The position numbers and the translations under genes were made by a program. The notes beneath the pieces are model-generated. The model searched no databases, was not told the DNA's origin, and saw only the letters and a list, made by a program, of their open reading frames with translations. Below, in pieces: positions 1-4,969 of a stretch of DNA of 5,740 nucleotides. Positions within the stretch are counted from its first letter, which is position 1, and the number at the start of each line of letters is the position of its first letter. This DNA is from an uncultured Clostridia bacterium (lineage in GTDB: Bacteria > Bacillota > Clostridia > Peptostreptococcales > Anaerovoracaceae). The stretch covers positions 1-5,740 of the forward strand of contig CAKQVC010000145.1 of the NCBI GenBank assembly GCA_934277655.1. Direction: 5' to 3'.

Positions 1-1074
1 ACAATAATATGTTTCTTCGCCTTTAAATTCTTGCGATGGCAAATATTTTGCACTTGTAGCGCCTTCGATTTTTGTTTTGTTTTTATACCATTGATACGTT
101 ATCTGATTTGGATTTTCATCTTCCACTTGTACCCATAGGACGTTCTCTGTATTTCCCTTGTCAGTACTCATATCTACTGACTGATCTGTAATCGAAGGTG
201 CATAATTTTCTCTGCAAAGATTTAACGTATACGTGTTATTTATTCCACTTATTCCTTTCAAATCTATGCTTACACTTTTAGCTTTCACTTCCTGTGGAAT
301 CTCAATTATTTCTGTATACGTATCATTAGCTTGTTTTTCTAACCTTGTATCGTTAACATAAATTTCTGTTTTCTTAGCCTCTGTTGCTTTTAACGTTAAA
401 GTAGTACTCTCAGAAGTTCCTATAACTGCCGTATAATTTGTTTCATAAGGGGTGTTTTGCGTCGAATACTTTGGAACGAGTTCCACACTCTCTGTGCCTG
501 TGATTAATTGCATTCCCTTTGAATTTGCAAGTGTAGGTAATTTTTTTATATAATATGTGTACTCATTAAATGAGATTAGTTGCTTTTGATCATCTGTTTT
601 TCCTACTTTTATTTTTAACTTACTGCCGCCATCCGCTATTTTGGTGGCCGCGAGTGCTGTAGCCTGATATAGTTTTGTAGTTTTATTCCAAAGCGGAAAA
701 ATTTCACTTTTATTGTTCAATTTTAGCTTTTTTCCGTCAAGCTCAAATTGGCAATACAACTTTGCATCAACTTCTGATGAAGCCGTATACTCTTCTGGTA
801 TTGTAACAACAAAAGGTGCCGTACCTGCTCTTGAATCTGGAAACACAATATTGTATTCCGTCTGTGCCTGACTAAATTCATAATCTCTCAGGGTTTCCGT
901 TGCACTTGCCGCTGTATAAATTTCAATATCTTCAACGTAGTTTTCTTCTGCCGTTTGTTCATCTCTTTCTACAGCATAAGCAGATAATGTCAACCCTATT
1001 GACATCAGCGAAAATGTCATTGCTGTGACTAGCAGAAATACTATAAGACTACTTTTCCTTTGACTGATTCTCAT
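1..1074 (-). CDS. Secreted multidomain surface protein, N-terminal part (cadherin-like and Ig-like domains); runs off the window
   Basis: An open frame of 358 codons runs without a stop from an ATG at 1074 to the window edge, so the C-terminus is missing. The start is supported by a GGAGAGG-type ribosome binding site a few bases upstream. Residues 1-34 form a signal peptide: basic start (MRISQRK), hydrophobic core, and likely cleavage after AYA. Residues about 60-175 and 185-285 look like two tandem cadherin-like beta-sandwich domains. Each ends in a typical strand (YTYYIKK followed by LPTL, and YTLNLCRE), and the second carries the usual 'EIYVND' hairpin. From about 289 an Ig-like domain begins; its YQWYKN, GATSAKY and ETYYC signature is visible at the edge. 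It is probably an extracellular or wall-associated protein. In related bacteria such chains often also carry DUF4430 or other adhesion/binding domains, but these would lie outside the window. It follows the secreted DUF4430 gene on the same strand, separated by a hairpin. The ligand is unknown. Confidence 0.85.
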   Translation of the reverse strand, partial: MRISQRKSSLIVFLLVTAMTFSLMSIGLTLSAYAVERDEQTAEENYVEDIEIYTAASATETLRDYEFSQAQTEYNIVFPDSRAGTAPFVVTIPEEYTASSEVDAKLYCQFELDGKKLKLNNKSEIFPLWNKTTKLYQATALAATKIADGGSKLKIKVGKTDDQKQLISFNEYTYYIKKLPTLANSKGMQLITGTESVELVPKYSTQNTPYETNYTAVIGTSESTTLTLKATEAKKTEIYVNDTRLEKQANDTYTEIIEIPQEVKAKSVSIDLKGISGINNTYTLNLCRENYAPSITDQSVDMSTDKGNTENVLWVQVEDENPNQITYQWYKNKTKIEGATSAKYLPSQEFKGEETYYC

Positions 1075-1103
1075 CGTCCTCTCCTACTATTCTCTTTATA
1101 GAA

Positions 1104-1150
1104 GGGGCTGTCGCACAGTTGATGAAATTCATCGACTGTGCGACAGCCCC
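1104..1150. terminator. Long near-perfect hairpin between the DUF4430 gene and the surface-protein gene
   Basis: GGGGCTGTCGCACAGT (1104-1119) pairs with ACTGTGCGACAGCCCC (1135-1150), and pairing continues inward (one T-G wobble) to about 22 bp with a 3-base loop. On the plus strand the stem is followed by ATTTTT. On the minus strand, the direction of the genes, it is preceded by AAAAAT and followed by only a weak TTCTATAA tract. It sits 26 bp after the DUF4430 stop codon, so it probably ends or attenuates that transcript. The U-tract in the gene direction is poor, so it may instead be a repeat-family hairpin or an mRNA 3'-end stabiliser. It lies about 30 bp before the next start codon. Confidence 0.55.
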
Positions 1151-1175
1151 ATTTTTGCTTACTACTCTTTAAACT

Positions 1176-1712
1176 TTAATACCAAAGATGTACAATATCA
1201 TAAGTAGTATTGTAGTCTTTATCCCATGCTGTTTTCGTTAAGGTATAAACAACGTCAATTGTATCTCCGTTCTGAATAGTGTACTGATTCATAGCCATTC
1301 CATGATTCGGTTCGTTCGGGAAAGTCGGCATTACATGATTTTCACCAACAGTATACAGCCATCCCCAATCTTCAGACCAACCGCTACCATCAGAATTATA
1401 CTGGTGGTCAACGTTCACTGCACCATATCCCATATAAGTTGTCAGATACTTTGTTGTCAATGCATTATCAAATACATCTGTTCCTGTAGACCATTCAGGT
1501 TCATAATAGGAAAGAGAATCTACAACATCGTATACACTCTGTCCTACCTCTGCTTCAACACTGTCAACAAGAATAGCTGTACCATCTTCTTCAACAATGT
1601 AGAAGTTTACGATTGGTGTTTCATTTGTGTCTGCAAACGCAGTCGCTGTCATGGCGAATACCATGGTAAGTATCATTACGACACTTAATACTTTTCTGAA
1701 ATTCTTTTTCAT
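1176..1712 (-). CDS. Secreted DUF4430 (transcobalamin C-terminal-like) protein
   Basis: This encodes 178 residues. I chose the ATG at 1712 (MKKNFRK) because an AAAGGAG ribosome binding site lies 8 bases before it; an in-frame ATG at 1730 overlaps that site and is unlikely to be used. Residues 1-27 are a signal peptide with cleavage after AFA. The mature chain of about 150 residues is one small domain. It starts with strands (VNFYIVEEDG), has a 'VGQSVYDVVDSL' helix, and ends with a GSGW...GWLYTVG motif, then NQYTIQNGDTIDVVYT. That layout matches DUF4430, the bacterial relative of the beta domain of transcobalamin and intrinsic factor. There is no transmembrane helix and no LPXTG motif, so it is probably released or held non-covalently. 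In DUF4430 proteins the fold is established, while binding of cobalamin is a suggestion by homology. The upstream cobalamin riboswitch at 2616-2703 makes that suggestion more attractive. The sequence ends in aromatic HLWY. Confidence 0.8.
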   Translation of the reverse strand: MKKNFRKVLSVVMILTMVFAMTATAFADTNETPIVNFYIVEEDGTAILVDSVEAEVGQSVYDVVDSLSYYEPEWSTGTDVFDNALTTKYLTTYMGYGAVNVDHQYNSDGSGWSEDWGWLYTVGENHVMPTFPNEPNHGMAMNQYTIQNGDTIDVVYTLTKTAWDKDYNTTYDIVHLWY

Positions 1713-1737
1713 TTGAATTTCTCCTTTCATAATTTTT

Positions 1738-1783
1738 TTGCATTTCTCCGTATCCGTGGCAGTCTGAATACCTTAAAATGCAA
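1738..1783 (-). other. Two-tier stem-loop in the leader of the DUF4430 gene
   Basis: On the minus strand TTGCATTT (1783-1776) pairs perfectly with AAATGCAA (1745-1738). Inside, after a 4-by-4 internal loop (TAAG / GGAG), GTATTC pairs with GGATAC (six pairs, one wobble) around a 10-base loop. It ends about 10 bases before the AAAGGAG ribosome binding site of the DUF4430 gene. There is no U-tract, so it is not a terminator. It could stabilise the mRNA or control translation. The rest of the gap 1784-1938 shows a 7-bp hairpin (TTCTGAA/TTCAGAA near 1868-1889) and a potential 15-codon reading frame, neither supported strongly. I see no clear promoter there. Confidence 0.4.
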
Positions 1784-1938
1784 CTTTTCTTTCGTGTTTT
1801 CCGGCTACTGCCTGCCGTATCATCAAAGCATTGAACCTTACTCTCCTAATCTCGTATTATTTCCGCTTTTCTGAATAAATGTTTCAGAATGAGCCGTTTG
1901 CCACAATCATGAAAGTTCTTTGCTGTGTGACCAATTTT

Positions 1939-2298
1939 CTATTCTGCTTTCTGCTCCCGAATCTGTCTGCGGTATTCTTTATGTCGGATCCGCTTTTCTT
2001 TTCTTCTCTTTTTTCTCTCCAAATAGGTGTATGCTACTTCTTTTACACCTGCCTGTTCCAACATTCTGCCCCATGGTCCGAACCGCTGTTTCAGCACCGT
2101 ATCATAGACCAGATCTTTTCTGGTCGGCAGTCTGTCGTTTTCCTTTACGAAATCCCTTACCAACTGAAGCAGTTCTTCATCGCTCATTTCCTGATAAGGC
2201 GCTCTCAGCCGATTTAATTCCCGTGTCTTTTCCTCATATGTTAAATTCGGATTTTCTACAATCTGTTCTTTCAGCCCTCGCTGACTGTTCTGACGCAT
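1939..2298 (-). CDS. Small basic protein with one HNH-endonuclease-associated-repeat-like motif
   Basis: This encodes 119 residues from the ATG at 2298 (MRQNSQRG). An AAAGG site lies 9 bases before this codon. An in-frame ATG three codons earlier (2307) has only 2 bases to the same site, so it is less likely. Residues about 35-85 contain MSDEELLQLVRDFVKEN, then LPTRKDL, then RFGPWGRMLEQAG. This pattern resembles the short repeat found beside HNH homing endonucleases (helix, 'P-T-x-x-D', 'FGSW..al..AG'), which is thought to bind DNA. Only one repeat is present and there is no HNH nuclease motif. The last 30 residues are an extremely basic helix (KKRRKEKRIRHKEYRRQ), consistent with nucleic-acid binding. 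It sits between the riboswitch/terminator leader and the DUF4430 gene on the same strand. Its function is unknown; it might be a small regulator or a remnant. Confidence 0.6.
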   Translation of the reverse strand: MRQNSQRGLKEQIVENPNLTYEEKTRELNRLRAPYQEMSDEELLQLVRDFVKENDRLPTRKDLVYDTVLKQRFGPWGRMLEQAGVKEVAYTYLERKKRRKEKRIRHKEYRRQIREQKAE

Positions 2299-2348
2299 CA
2301 CACACATTACCTTTCTGCTTGAAACCTTCTTCCGTATCCTGCCTTGAC

Positions 2349-2377
2349 TAACCGGGGGGAGACTGCTTCTCCGGTTA
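2349..2377 (-). other. Hairpin just upstream of the small HNH-repeat-like gene
   Basis: TAACCGG pairs with CCGGTTA at the outer ends. AGA/TCT continues the stem across a 4-base bulge, or alternatively GGAGA pairs with TCTCC. It lies about 50 bases before the start codon and has no U-tract. It could contribute to leader structure; no specific role can be shown. Confidence 0.35.
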
Positions 2378-2407
2378 TGCTTTCAGCGGCACACTTTCTT
2401 GTGCAAT

Positions 2408-2443
2408 AAAAAAACAGGCCATCATTTTTCTGACAGTCTGTTT
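2408..2443 (-). terminator. Intrinsic terminator downstream of the cobalamin riboswitch
   Basis: On the minus strand AAACAG pairs with CTGTTT. After one mismatch the stem continues through CTGTCA/TGATGG (two wobble pairs) with a GAAAAA loop. It is followed immediately by seven consecutive T residues. It lies about 170 bases beyond the riboswitch aptamer and before the small HNH-repeat-like gene. It is therefore placed to be the termination part of the riboswitch, or simply to insulate the downstream genes. The distance from the aptamer is long for a classic expression platform, so direct coupling is inference. Confidence 0.65.
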
Positions 2444-2615
2444 GCATCTGCTTCTCTGCTCTTCTGCTCTTACTTTTTTTGTAATCTCAGCAATATCAGC
2501 CGAAAAGTGCCACCGAGCAAGCTTCATACCACTCTAATATGAAACTCCGTTTGTCTGCTTACCTCTTCGCATTGATGCAACTTTCTGCTCTGGAGAAAAT
2601 ATATTACATCTAAGC
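2444..2615 (-). other. Leader region between the riboswitch aptamer and the terminator
   Basis: This stretch has no convincing gene. It contains TTGCATC (2580-2574), which can pair with GATGCAA ending next to the terminator at about 2444-2450, and a GCAT/ATGC mini-hairpin that would compete with that pairing. A purine-rich run with repeated AGCAGA units lies at 2445-2472. These could form alternative structures between aptamer and terminator. No single expression platform can be assigned by eye. Confidence 0.3.
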
Positions 2616-2703
2616 GATAACTCGTCTCCTGACTCGTCCTGTCTACGCAGGCATTTCAGTTGCTCGCCAGTAGGGGAATCTTACCCCACTTCCGTTAGTT
2701 ATC
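2616..2703 (-). promoter_or_regulatory. Cobalamin (B12) riboswitch aptamer, compact form
   Basis: Read on the minus strand, GATAACT (2703-2697) and AGTTATC (2622-2616) close the element. The conserved core follows: GGAA, a GTGGGG stem with loop TAAGATT closed by CCCCTAC, then CTGGCGAGCAACTG (2670-2657). This corresponds to the CxCGCxACTG core of cobalamin riboswitches. A small CCTG/CAGG hairpin leads to GACGAGTCAGGAGAC (2638-2624), which contains the classic B12 box (GYCAGGAGAC). The element lacks large peripheral arms, so it is a short version. Family members bind cobalamins and usually switch off B12 uptake or synthesis genes by termination or by blocking translation. Here the next features downstream are a terminator, a small gene and the secreted DUF4430 gene. 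Confidence 0.82.
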
Positions 2704-2738
2704 CTTATTTACTGTTTCTTTATTCAATTCGACAACTT

Positions 2739-2764
2739 GTTCATAAAAGTACACTTTTACGAAC
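2739..2764. repeat. Left recombination-site candidate (26-bp near-palindrome)
   Basis: The half-site GTTCATAAAAGT and the half-site ACTTTTACGAAC flank a 2-bp core, AC at 2751-2752. The half-sites are inverted copies of each other except for one base pair. The 12+2+12 layout is the size and form of crossover sites for small serine invertases. The second copy lies at 2904-2929, and the serine recombinase gene is next to that copy. The site lies between the predicted promoter and the riboswitch. Confidence 0.7.
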
Positions 2765-2789
2765 GCATTGATTTCTTGTTTCTGTTCAT

Positions 2790-2818
2790 ATCTTATCACA
2801 CTGCCTACATAAAAGCAA
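2790..2818 (-). promoter_or_regulatory. Predicted promoter inside the invertible segment, reading toward the riboswitch
   Basis: The -35-like TTGCTT (2818-2813) and -10-like TAAGAT (2795-2790) are separated by 17 bases. A TG one base before the -10 makes it an extended -10. Transcription would start near 2783, cross the left site and then the cobalamin riboswitch. The match is moderate. A weaker plus-strand candidate (TTGATT, 17 bases, TCTTAT at 2768-2796) overlaps it, so promoter direction needs transcript data. Confidence 0.5.
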
Positions 2819-2903
2819 CATGATTTTTTAATATTTTTTTCAAATTATGAAACAATGGCTGAAAAAGCCTTGTATCCATTTGAATTTCAGCAATGTCGAA
2901 TTT

Positions 2904-2929
2904 GTTCATATAAGTGTACTTTTACGAAT
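2904..2929. repeat. Right recombination-site candidate (26-bp near-palindrome)
   Basis: The half-site GTTCATATAAGT and the half-site ACTTTTACGAAT flank the core GT at 2916-2917. It matches the left site at 22 of 26 positions in either orientation, because both are near palindromes. Only the inverted alignment also matches the core dinucleotide. It is 53 bp from the stop codon of the serine recombinase gene. Confidence 0.7.
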
Positions 2930-2946
2930 TTTTTTGCGTGGAACCT

Positions 2947-2966
2947 CCTCGCACAACCTCGCACAA
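2947..2966. repeat. Tandem 10-bp direct repeat beside the right recombination site
   Basis: CCTCGCACAA occurs twice back to back, between the recombinase stop codon and the right near-palindromic site. It may be chance, or an accessory binding site for the recombinase or another protein. Confidence 0.5.
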
Positions 2967-2981
2967 CGTTTGCTGTGTTTT

Positions 2982-3593
2982 CTATGCGCTGAAATCTTTT
3001 AGTTTTTTATAGAACGTGGTCCTGCCAACTCCGCTCATGTCAAGCGCCTGGCTGAGTGGGATTTTCTTTTGTCTGTACAGCTCTACCGCTGCTCTGACCT
3101 CTTCACTGTCCGGAATTTCGGGTCTTCCGAACCTCACGCCCCTTGCCAGTGCAGCATCGATTCCCTCTCGCTGCCTCTGCCTGATATTACATCGTTCGTT
3201 TTCTGCTGCAAAAGACAGCACCTGCAGTACCAGATCTGCTATAAACGTTCCCAGAAGGTCTTTGCTCAGGGTGGTATCTAAAAGCGGCATATCCAGCACC
3301 CGGATATCGGCTTTGATCTCTTTCGTAATATACCTCCACTGCTCGATAATCTCTTCATAGTTCCGTCCCAGCCGGTCGATGCTTTCAATCAGGAGCAGAT
3401 CTCCTTCCTGTATTTCTTTTAGCAGCCTGAGATAGGATGGCCTCTCAAAATCTTTTCCCGACTGCTTATCCATATAAATATGATTCTGTTCTAATCCCGC
3501 CTGTGCCATAGCGATGAGTTGTCGTTCCTCATTCTGGTCAATGCTGCTGACACGTACATATCCGTAAATACGGCCTGCCTTTTTTTCCTGCAT
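2982..3593 (-). CDS. Small serine recombinase (resolvase/DNA-invertase family)
   Basis: This encodes 203 residues, the usual length for small serine recombinases. The start at 3593 has a strong AAGGGAGG site about 8 bases upstream. The N-terminal catalytic domain (about 8-130) shows YGYVRVSSIDQ with the nucleophile Ser16 and Arg14, then SGKDFERP (Arg51) and the DRLGR motif (73-77, Arg74 and Arg77). All the expected active-site residues are present. The long E-helix follows (ENERCNIRQRQREGI, 131-145), ending in RGVRFGRP. A C-terminal helix-turn-helix (about 162-200, IPLSQALDMSGVGRTTFYKKL) binds the site. The enzyme cuts both strands at a 2-bp core and joins them through phosphoserine links. 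Two 26-bp candidate sites begin 53 bp downstream, which suggests it acts as an invertase on that segment. Acting as a resolvase or at distant sites is the alternative. The gene is visibly richer in GC than the RES cassette upstream. Confidence 0.93.
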   Translation of the reverse strand: MQEKKAGRIYGYVRVSSIDQNEERQLIAMAQAGLEQNHIYMDKQSGKDFERPSYLRLLKEIQEGDLLLIESIDRLGRNYEEIIEQWRYITKEIKADIRVLDMPLLDTTLSKDLLGTFIADLVLQVLSFAAENERCNIRQRQREGIDAALARGVRFGRPEIPDSEEVRAAVELYRQKKIPLSQALDMSGVGRTTFYKKLKDFSA

Positions 3594-3612
3594 GTCTTTA
3601 CCTCCCTTAGCT

Positions 3613-3629
3613 CTATCTTTCGCAGATAG
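3613..3629 (-). other. Small hairpin immediately before the recombinase ribosome binding site
   Basis: On the minus strand CTATCT and AGATAG form a 6-bp stem around GCGAA. It ends about 6 bases before the AAGGGAGG site. It may influence mRNA stability or translation of the recombinase. Confidence 0.35.
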
Positions 3630-3672
3630 CCCTCAAATCATTCAAGCAAGACACGCTTTCGGCGGCATAATC

Positions 3673-3697
3673 AAGGCATCCCCTGCAGGATGCCCTT
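3673..3697 (-). other. Hairpin in the recombinase leader
   Basis: GGCATCC and GGATGCC form a 7-bp perfect stem around a 6-base loop, extended by flanking AA/TT. No U-tract follows on either strand, so it is not a convincing terminator. It lies between the predicted promoter and the recombinase gene. Confidence 0.4.
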
Positions 3698-3745
3698 ACT
3701 ATTAGATACGATTCAGATTTAAAAGAACTGACATTTTACGGAAGA

Positions 3746-3774
3746 TTTATAATTTATTCAAGCAACTTCGTCAG
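3746..3774 (-). promoter_or_regulatory. Predicted promoter of the serine recombinase gene
   Basis: The -35-like CTGACG (3774-3769, 4 of 6) and -10-like TATAAA (3751-3746, 5 of 6) are 17 bases apart, giving a start near 3739. The resulting leader is about 145 bases and contains the two hairpins described. The gap 3775-3892 after the RES gene holds nothing else I can support; a T6 run near 3866-3871 has no clear stem before it. Confidence 0.5.
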
Positions 3775-3892
3775 ATAATTACTTTGTATTTATAAGAGTA
3801 CTGCTTTCTGTCATGGATGCTACGTCCCTACTTACAAATAACTTCATCATATACTACTAACTCTATTAAAAAATGTCTATTCAACTGTCTAG

Positions 3893-4969
3893 CTAAACTT
3901 CTGTCATTTCGTATTTCAGATCTCCAATCAGAAAATTTCTATGATATGTACAATCACAAGCAGAAGAGTCAAAAAGGGCGACATTGTAGGAAGTCTTATC
4001 AAATGTACTAAAATACTTTACCCCGTCATATCCTAAAAACTTTGCGAAATCGCTTATATACTGTGTTGGCAGATAATCTAAATCACTATCCAATCGACTC
4101 ATAGGCTTGGCTAAATCATTTTGAATTTGCGATAACGTACTTTCATTTACTAAATATGCCACTTTGTCATTTTCAGTATAAAAAGGGGAACTGTGAACAA
4201 TTGAGCTTAAATCCAATACTCTTACATTGCGATTGAGTTTGAATGTTGCAATAGTAACGTAGTCGAATGCGTGTGCCCGAATTTCCTTTACCGTTGTTTC
4301 CTTATGGCTGCATAAATACAAACAACTCTGTCCTTTCGAATTAGCTCTGCCTGGCGAAGCAACATCATCCGGCGGTGCTCCCATCTCTTTTTTTGAATAT
4401 CCTTTCTTATTAGACACACGCGCTCGATAAAGCTTTGTGTCCCTAGGGATTATCGTTTCTGTTTCTTTTAAGACCGATTCCAAGATTTCTAAATTGATGT
4501 ATTTGCTATGAAATCTATTTTCATTTCGCAGATATTTTTTAAAAACATCCCAGCTGTACTTCCCCATTATTGAATTGTTGTTTAAATATATTTCATCAAA
4601 CAATTGAGGGATTCCTACTCGTTCTGTCGAAATTCTTGGATCTAAGTCTAACGACTCTGATATATGCGCAGAGATTATTTGTCTGACTTCAAATGTCCCT
4701 CCTGAAAAAATATTCCAATCTTTTAGTATTCTATTTTCAATCGGCATTTTTTCCTCCTCTGGATACAGAGTCGGAAGTTCTGATTCAGGCACATACAGTT
4801 CCAAAATCGAATCTGGCATCTCTGCAACATTCGTTTTGTCCGTATCTTGCTCAGAATCATATATCCATGTGTTTTTATTTTTACAGATTGGACATTCGCC
4901 TGTGTGTCCTGGCATTGCTATTGCTGCTCTAATTTCTGCGTCCTTAAAACAATCTATACAACAAATCAT
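3893..4969 (-). CDS. HEPN/RES-type protein with C-terminal RES domain (NAD+ phosphorylase/ADP-ribosyltransferase-like)
   Basis: This encodes 358 residues. The N-terminus carries a zinc-knuckle-like pattern (C4-x2-C7 and C26-x2-C29 within GHTGECPICKNKN). A region at about 75-165 (ILKDWNIF to RNENRF) matches the HEPN/RES N-terminal domain type. The RES domain spans about 175-345: LYRARVS (Arg182), ASPGRANSKGQSCLYLCS, then Glu229 in VKEIR, and GYDGVKYFS (Ser321) with YNVALFD. These give the Arg, Glu and Ser that name the family. Characterised RES toxins destroy NAD+ or modify a target with ADP-ribose; this enzyme's substrate is inferred. The start codon follows the TAA of the upstream gene with no gap, and AGAGG lies about 10 bases before it, so translation is likely coupled. 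There is no Xre antitoxin next to it, unlike the classic RES-Xre pair. The partner gene may fill that role, or the pair may act as a defence system. It is AT-rich compared with the recombinase. Confidence 0.8.
   Translation of the reverse strand: MICCIDCFKDAEIRAAIAMPGHTGECPICKNKNTWIYDSEQDTDKTNVAEMPDSILELYVPESELPTLYPEEEKMPIENRILKDWNIFSGGTFEVRQIISAHISESLDLDPRISTERVGIPQLFDEIYLNNNSIMGKYSWDVFKKYLRNENRFHSKYINLEILESVLKETETIIPRDTKLYRARVSNKKGYSKKEMGAPPDDVASPGRANSKGQSCLYLCSHKETTVKEIRAHAFDYVTIATFKLNRNVRVLDLSSIVHSSPFYTENDKVAYLVNESTLSQIQNDLAKPMSRLDSDLDYLPTQYISDFAKFLGYDGVKYFSTFDKTSYNVALFDSSACDCTYHRNFLIGDLKYEMTEV

Larger units (their letters stand above)
2739..2929. other. Putative invertible promoter segment (phase-variation switch)
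   Basis: Two 26-bp near-palindromic sites bound this segment; their core dinucleotides are 165 bp apart. The core reads AC in the left site and GT in the right site on the plus strand. Read by core, the sites therefore face each other, and serine-recombinase exchange would invert the DNA between them. The interior is AT-rich, codes for nothing obvious, and holds a plausible promoter reading toward the riboswitch. It also holds a small GGCT/AGCC hairpin (2853-2872) that could block read-through from the recombinase gene. The gene for a small serine recombinase ends 53 bp beyond the right site. Sites, spacing and promoter are visible; inversion itself is inferred. Confidence 0.65.

Noticed and set aside
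1713..1730. Upstream in-frame ATG at 1730 as start of the DUF4430 gene
   Set aside because: It overlaps the AAAGGAG ribosome binding site of the ATG at 1712, and a normal signal peptide begins at 1712.
1302..2351. Plus-strand open frames over the DUF4430 and HNH-repeat-like genes
   Set aside because: They are antisense to better-supported genes, have no good ribosome binding sites, and encode low-complexity Cys/Phe/Ser-rich sequence.
2375..2527. A 50-codon minus-strand reading frame (starting MKLARWHF) upstream of the HNH-repeat-like gene
   Set aside because: It reads straight through the intrinsic terminator stem and U-tract, has only a weak ribosome binding site, and resembles no known family. 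It could be a regulatory small protein but is not supported well enough to call.
2739..2929. Reading the two near-palindromes as a direct-repeat resolution site or as repressor operators
   Set aside because: Half-site identity is the same in both orientations, so this is not excluded. However, the 2-bp cores agree only in the inverted alignment, and the 165-bp spacing with a promoter between fits an invertible element better.
3016..3360. Plus-strand frames opposite the serine recombinase
   Set aside because: The minus strand has the full catalytic motif set; the opposite frames are mirror artefacts.
3817..4011. 64-codon plus-strand frame across the end of the RES gene
   Set aside because: It overlaps the conserved RES C-terminus in antisense and has no ribosome binding site or known motif.
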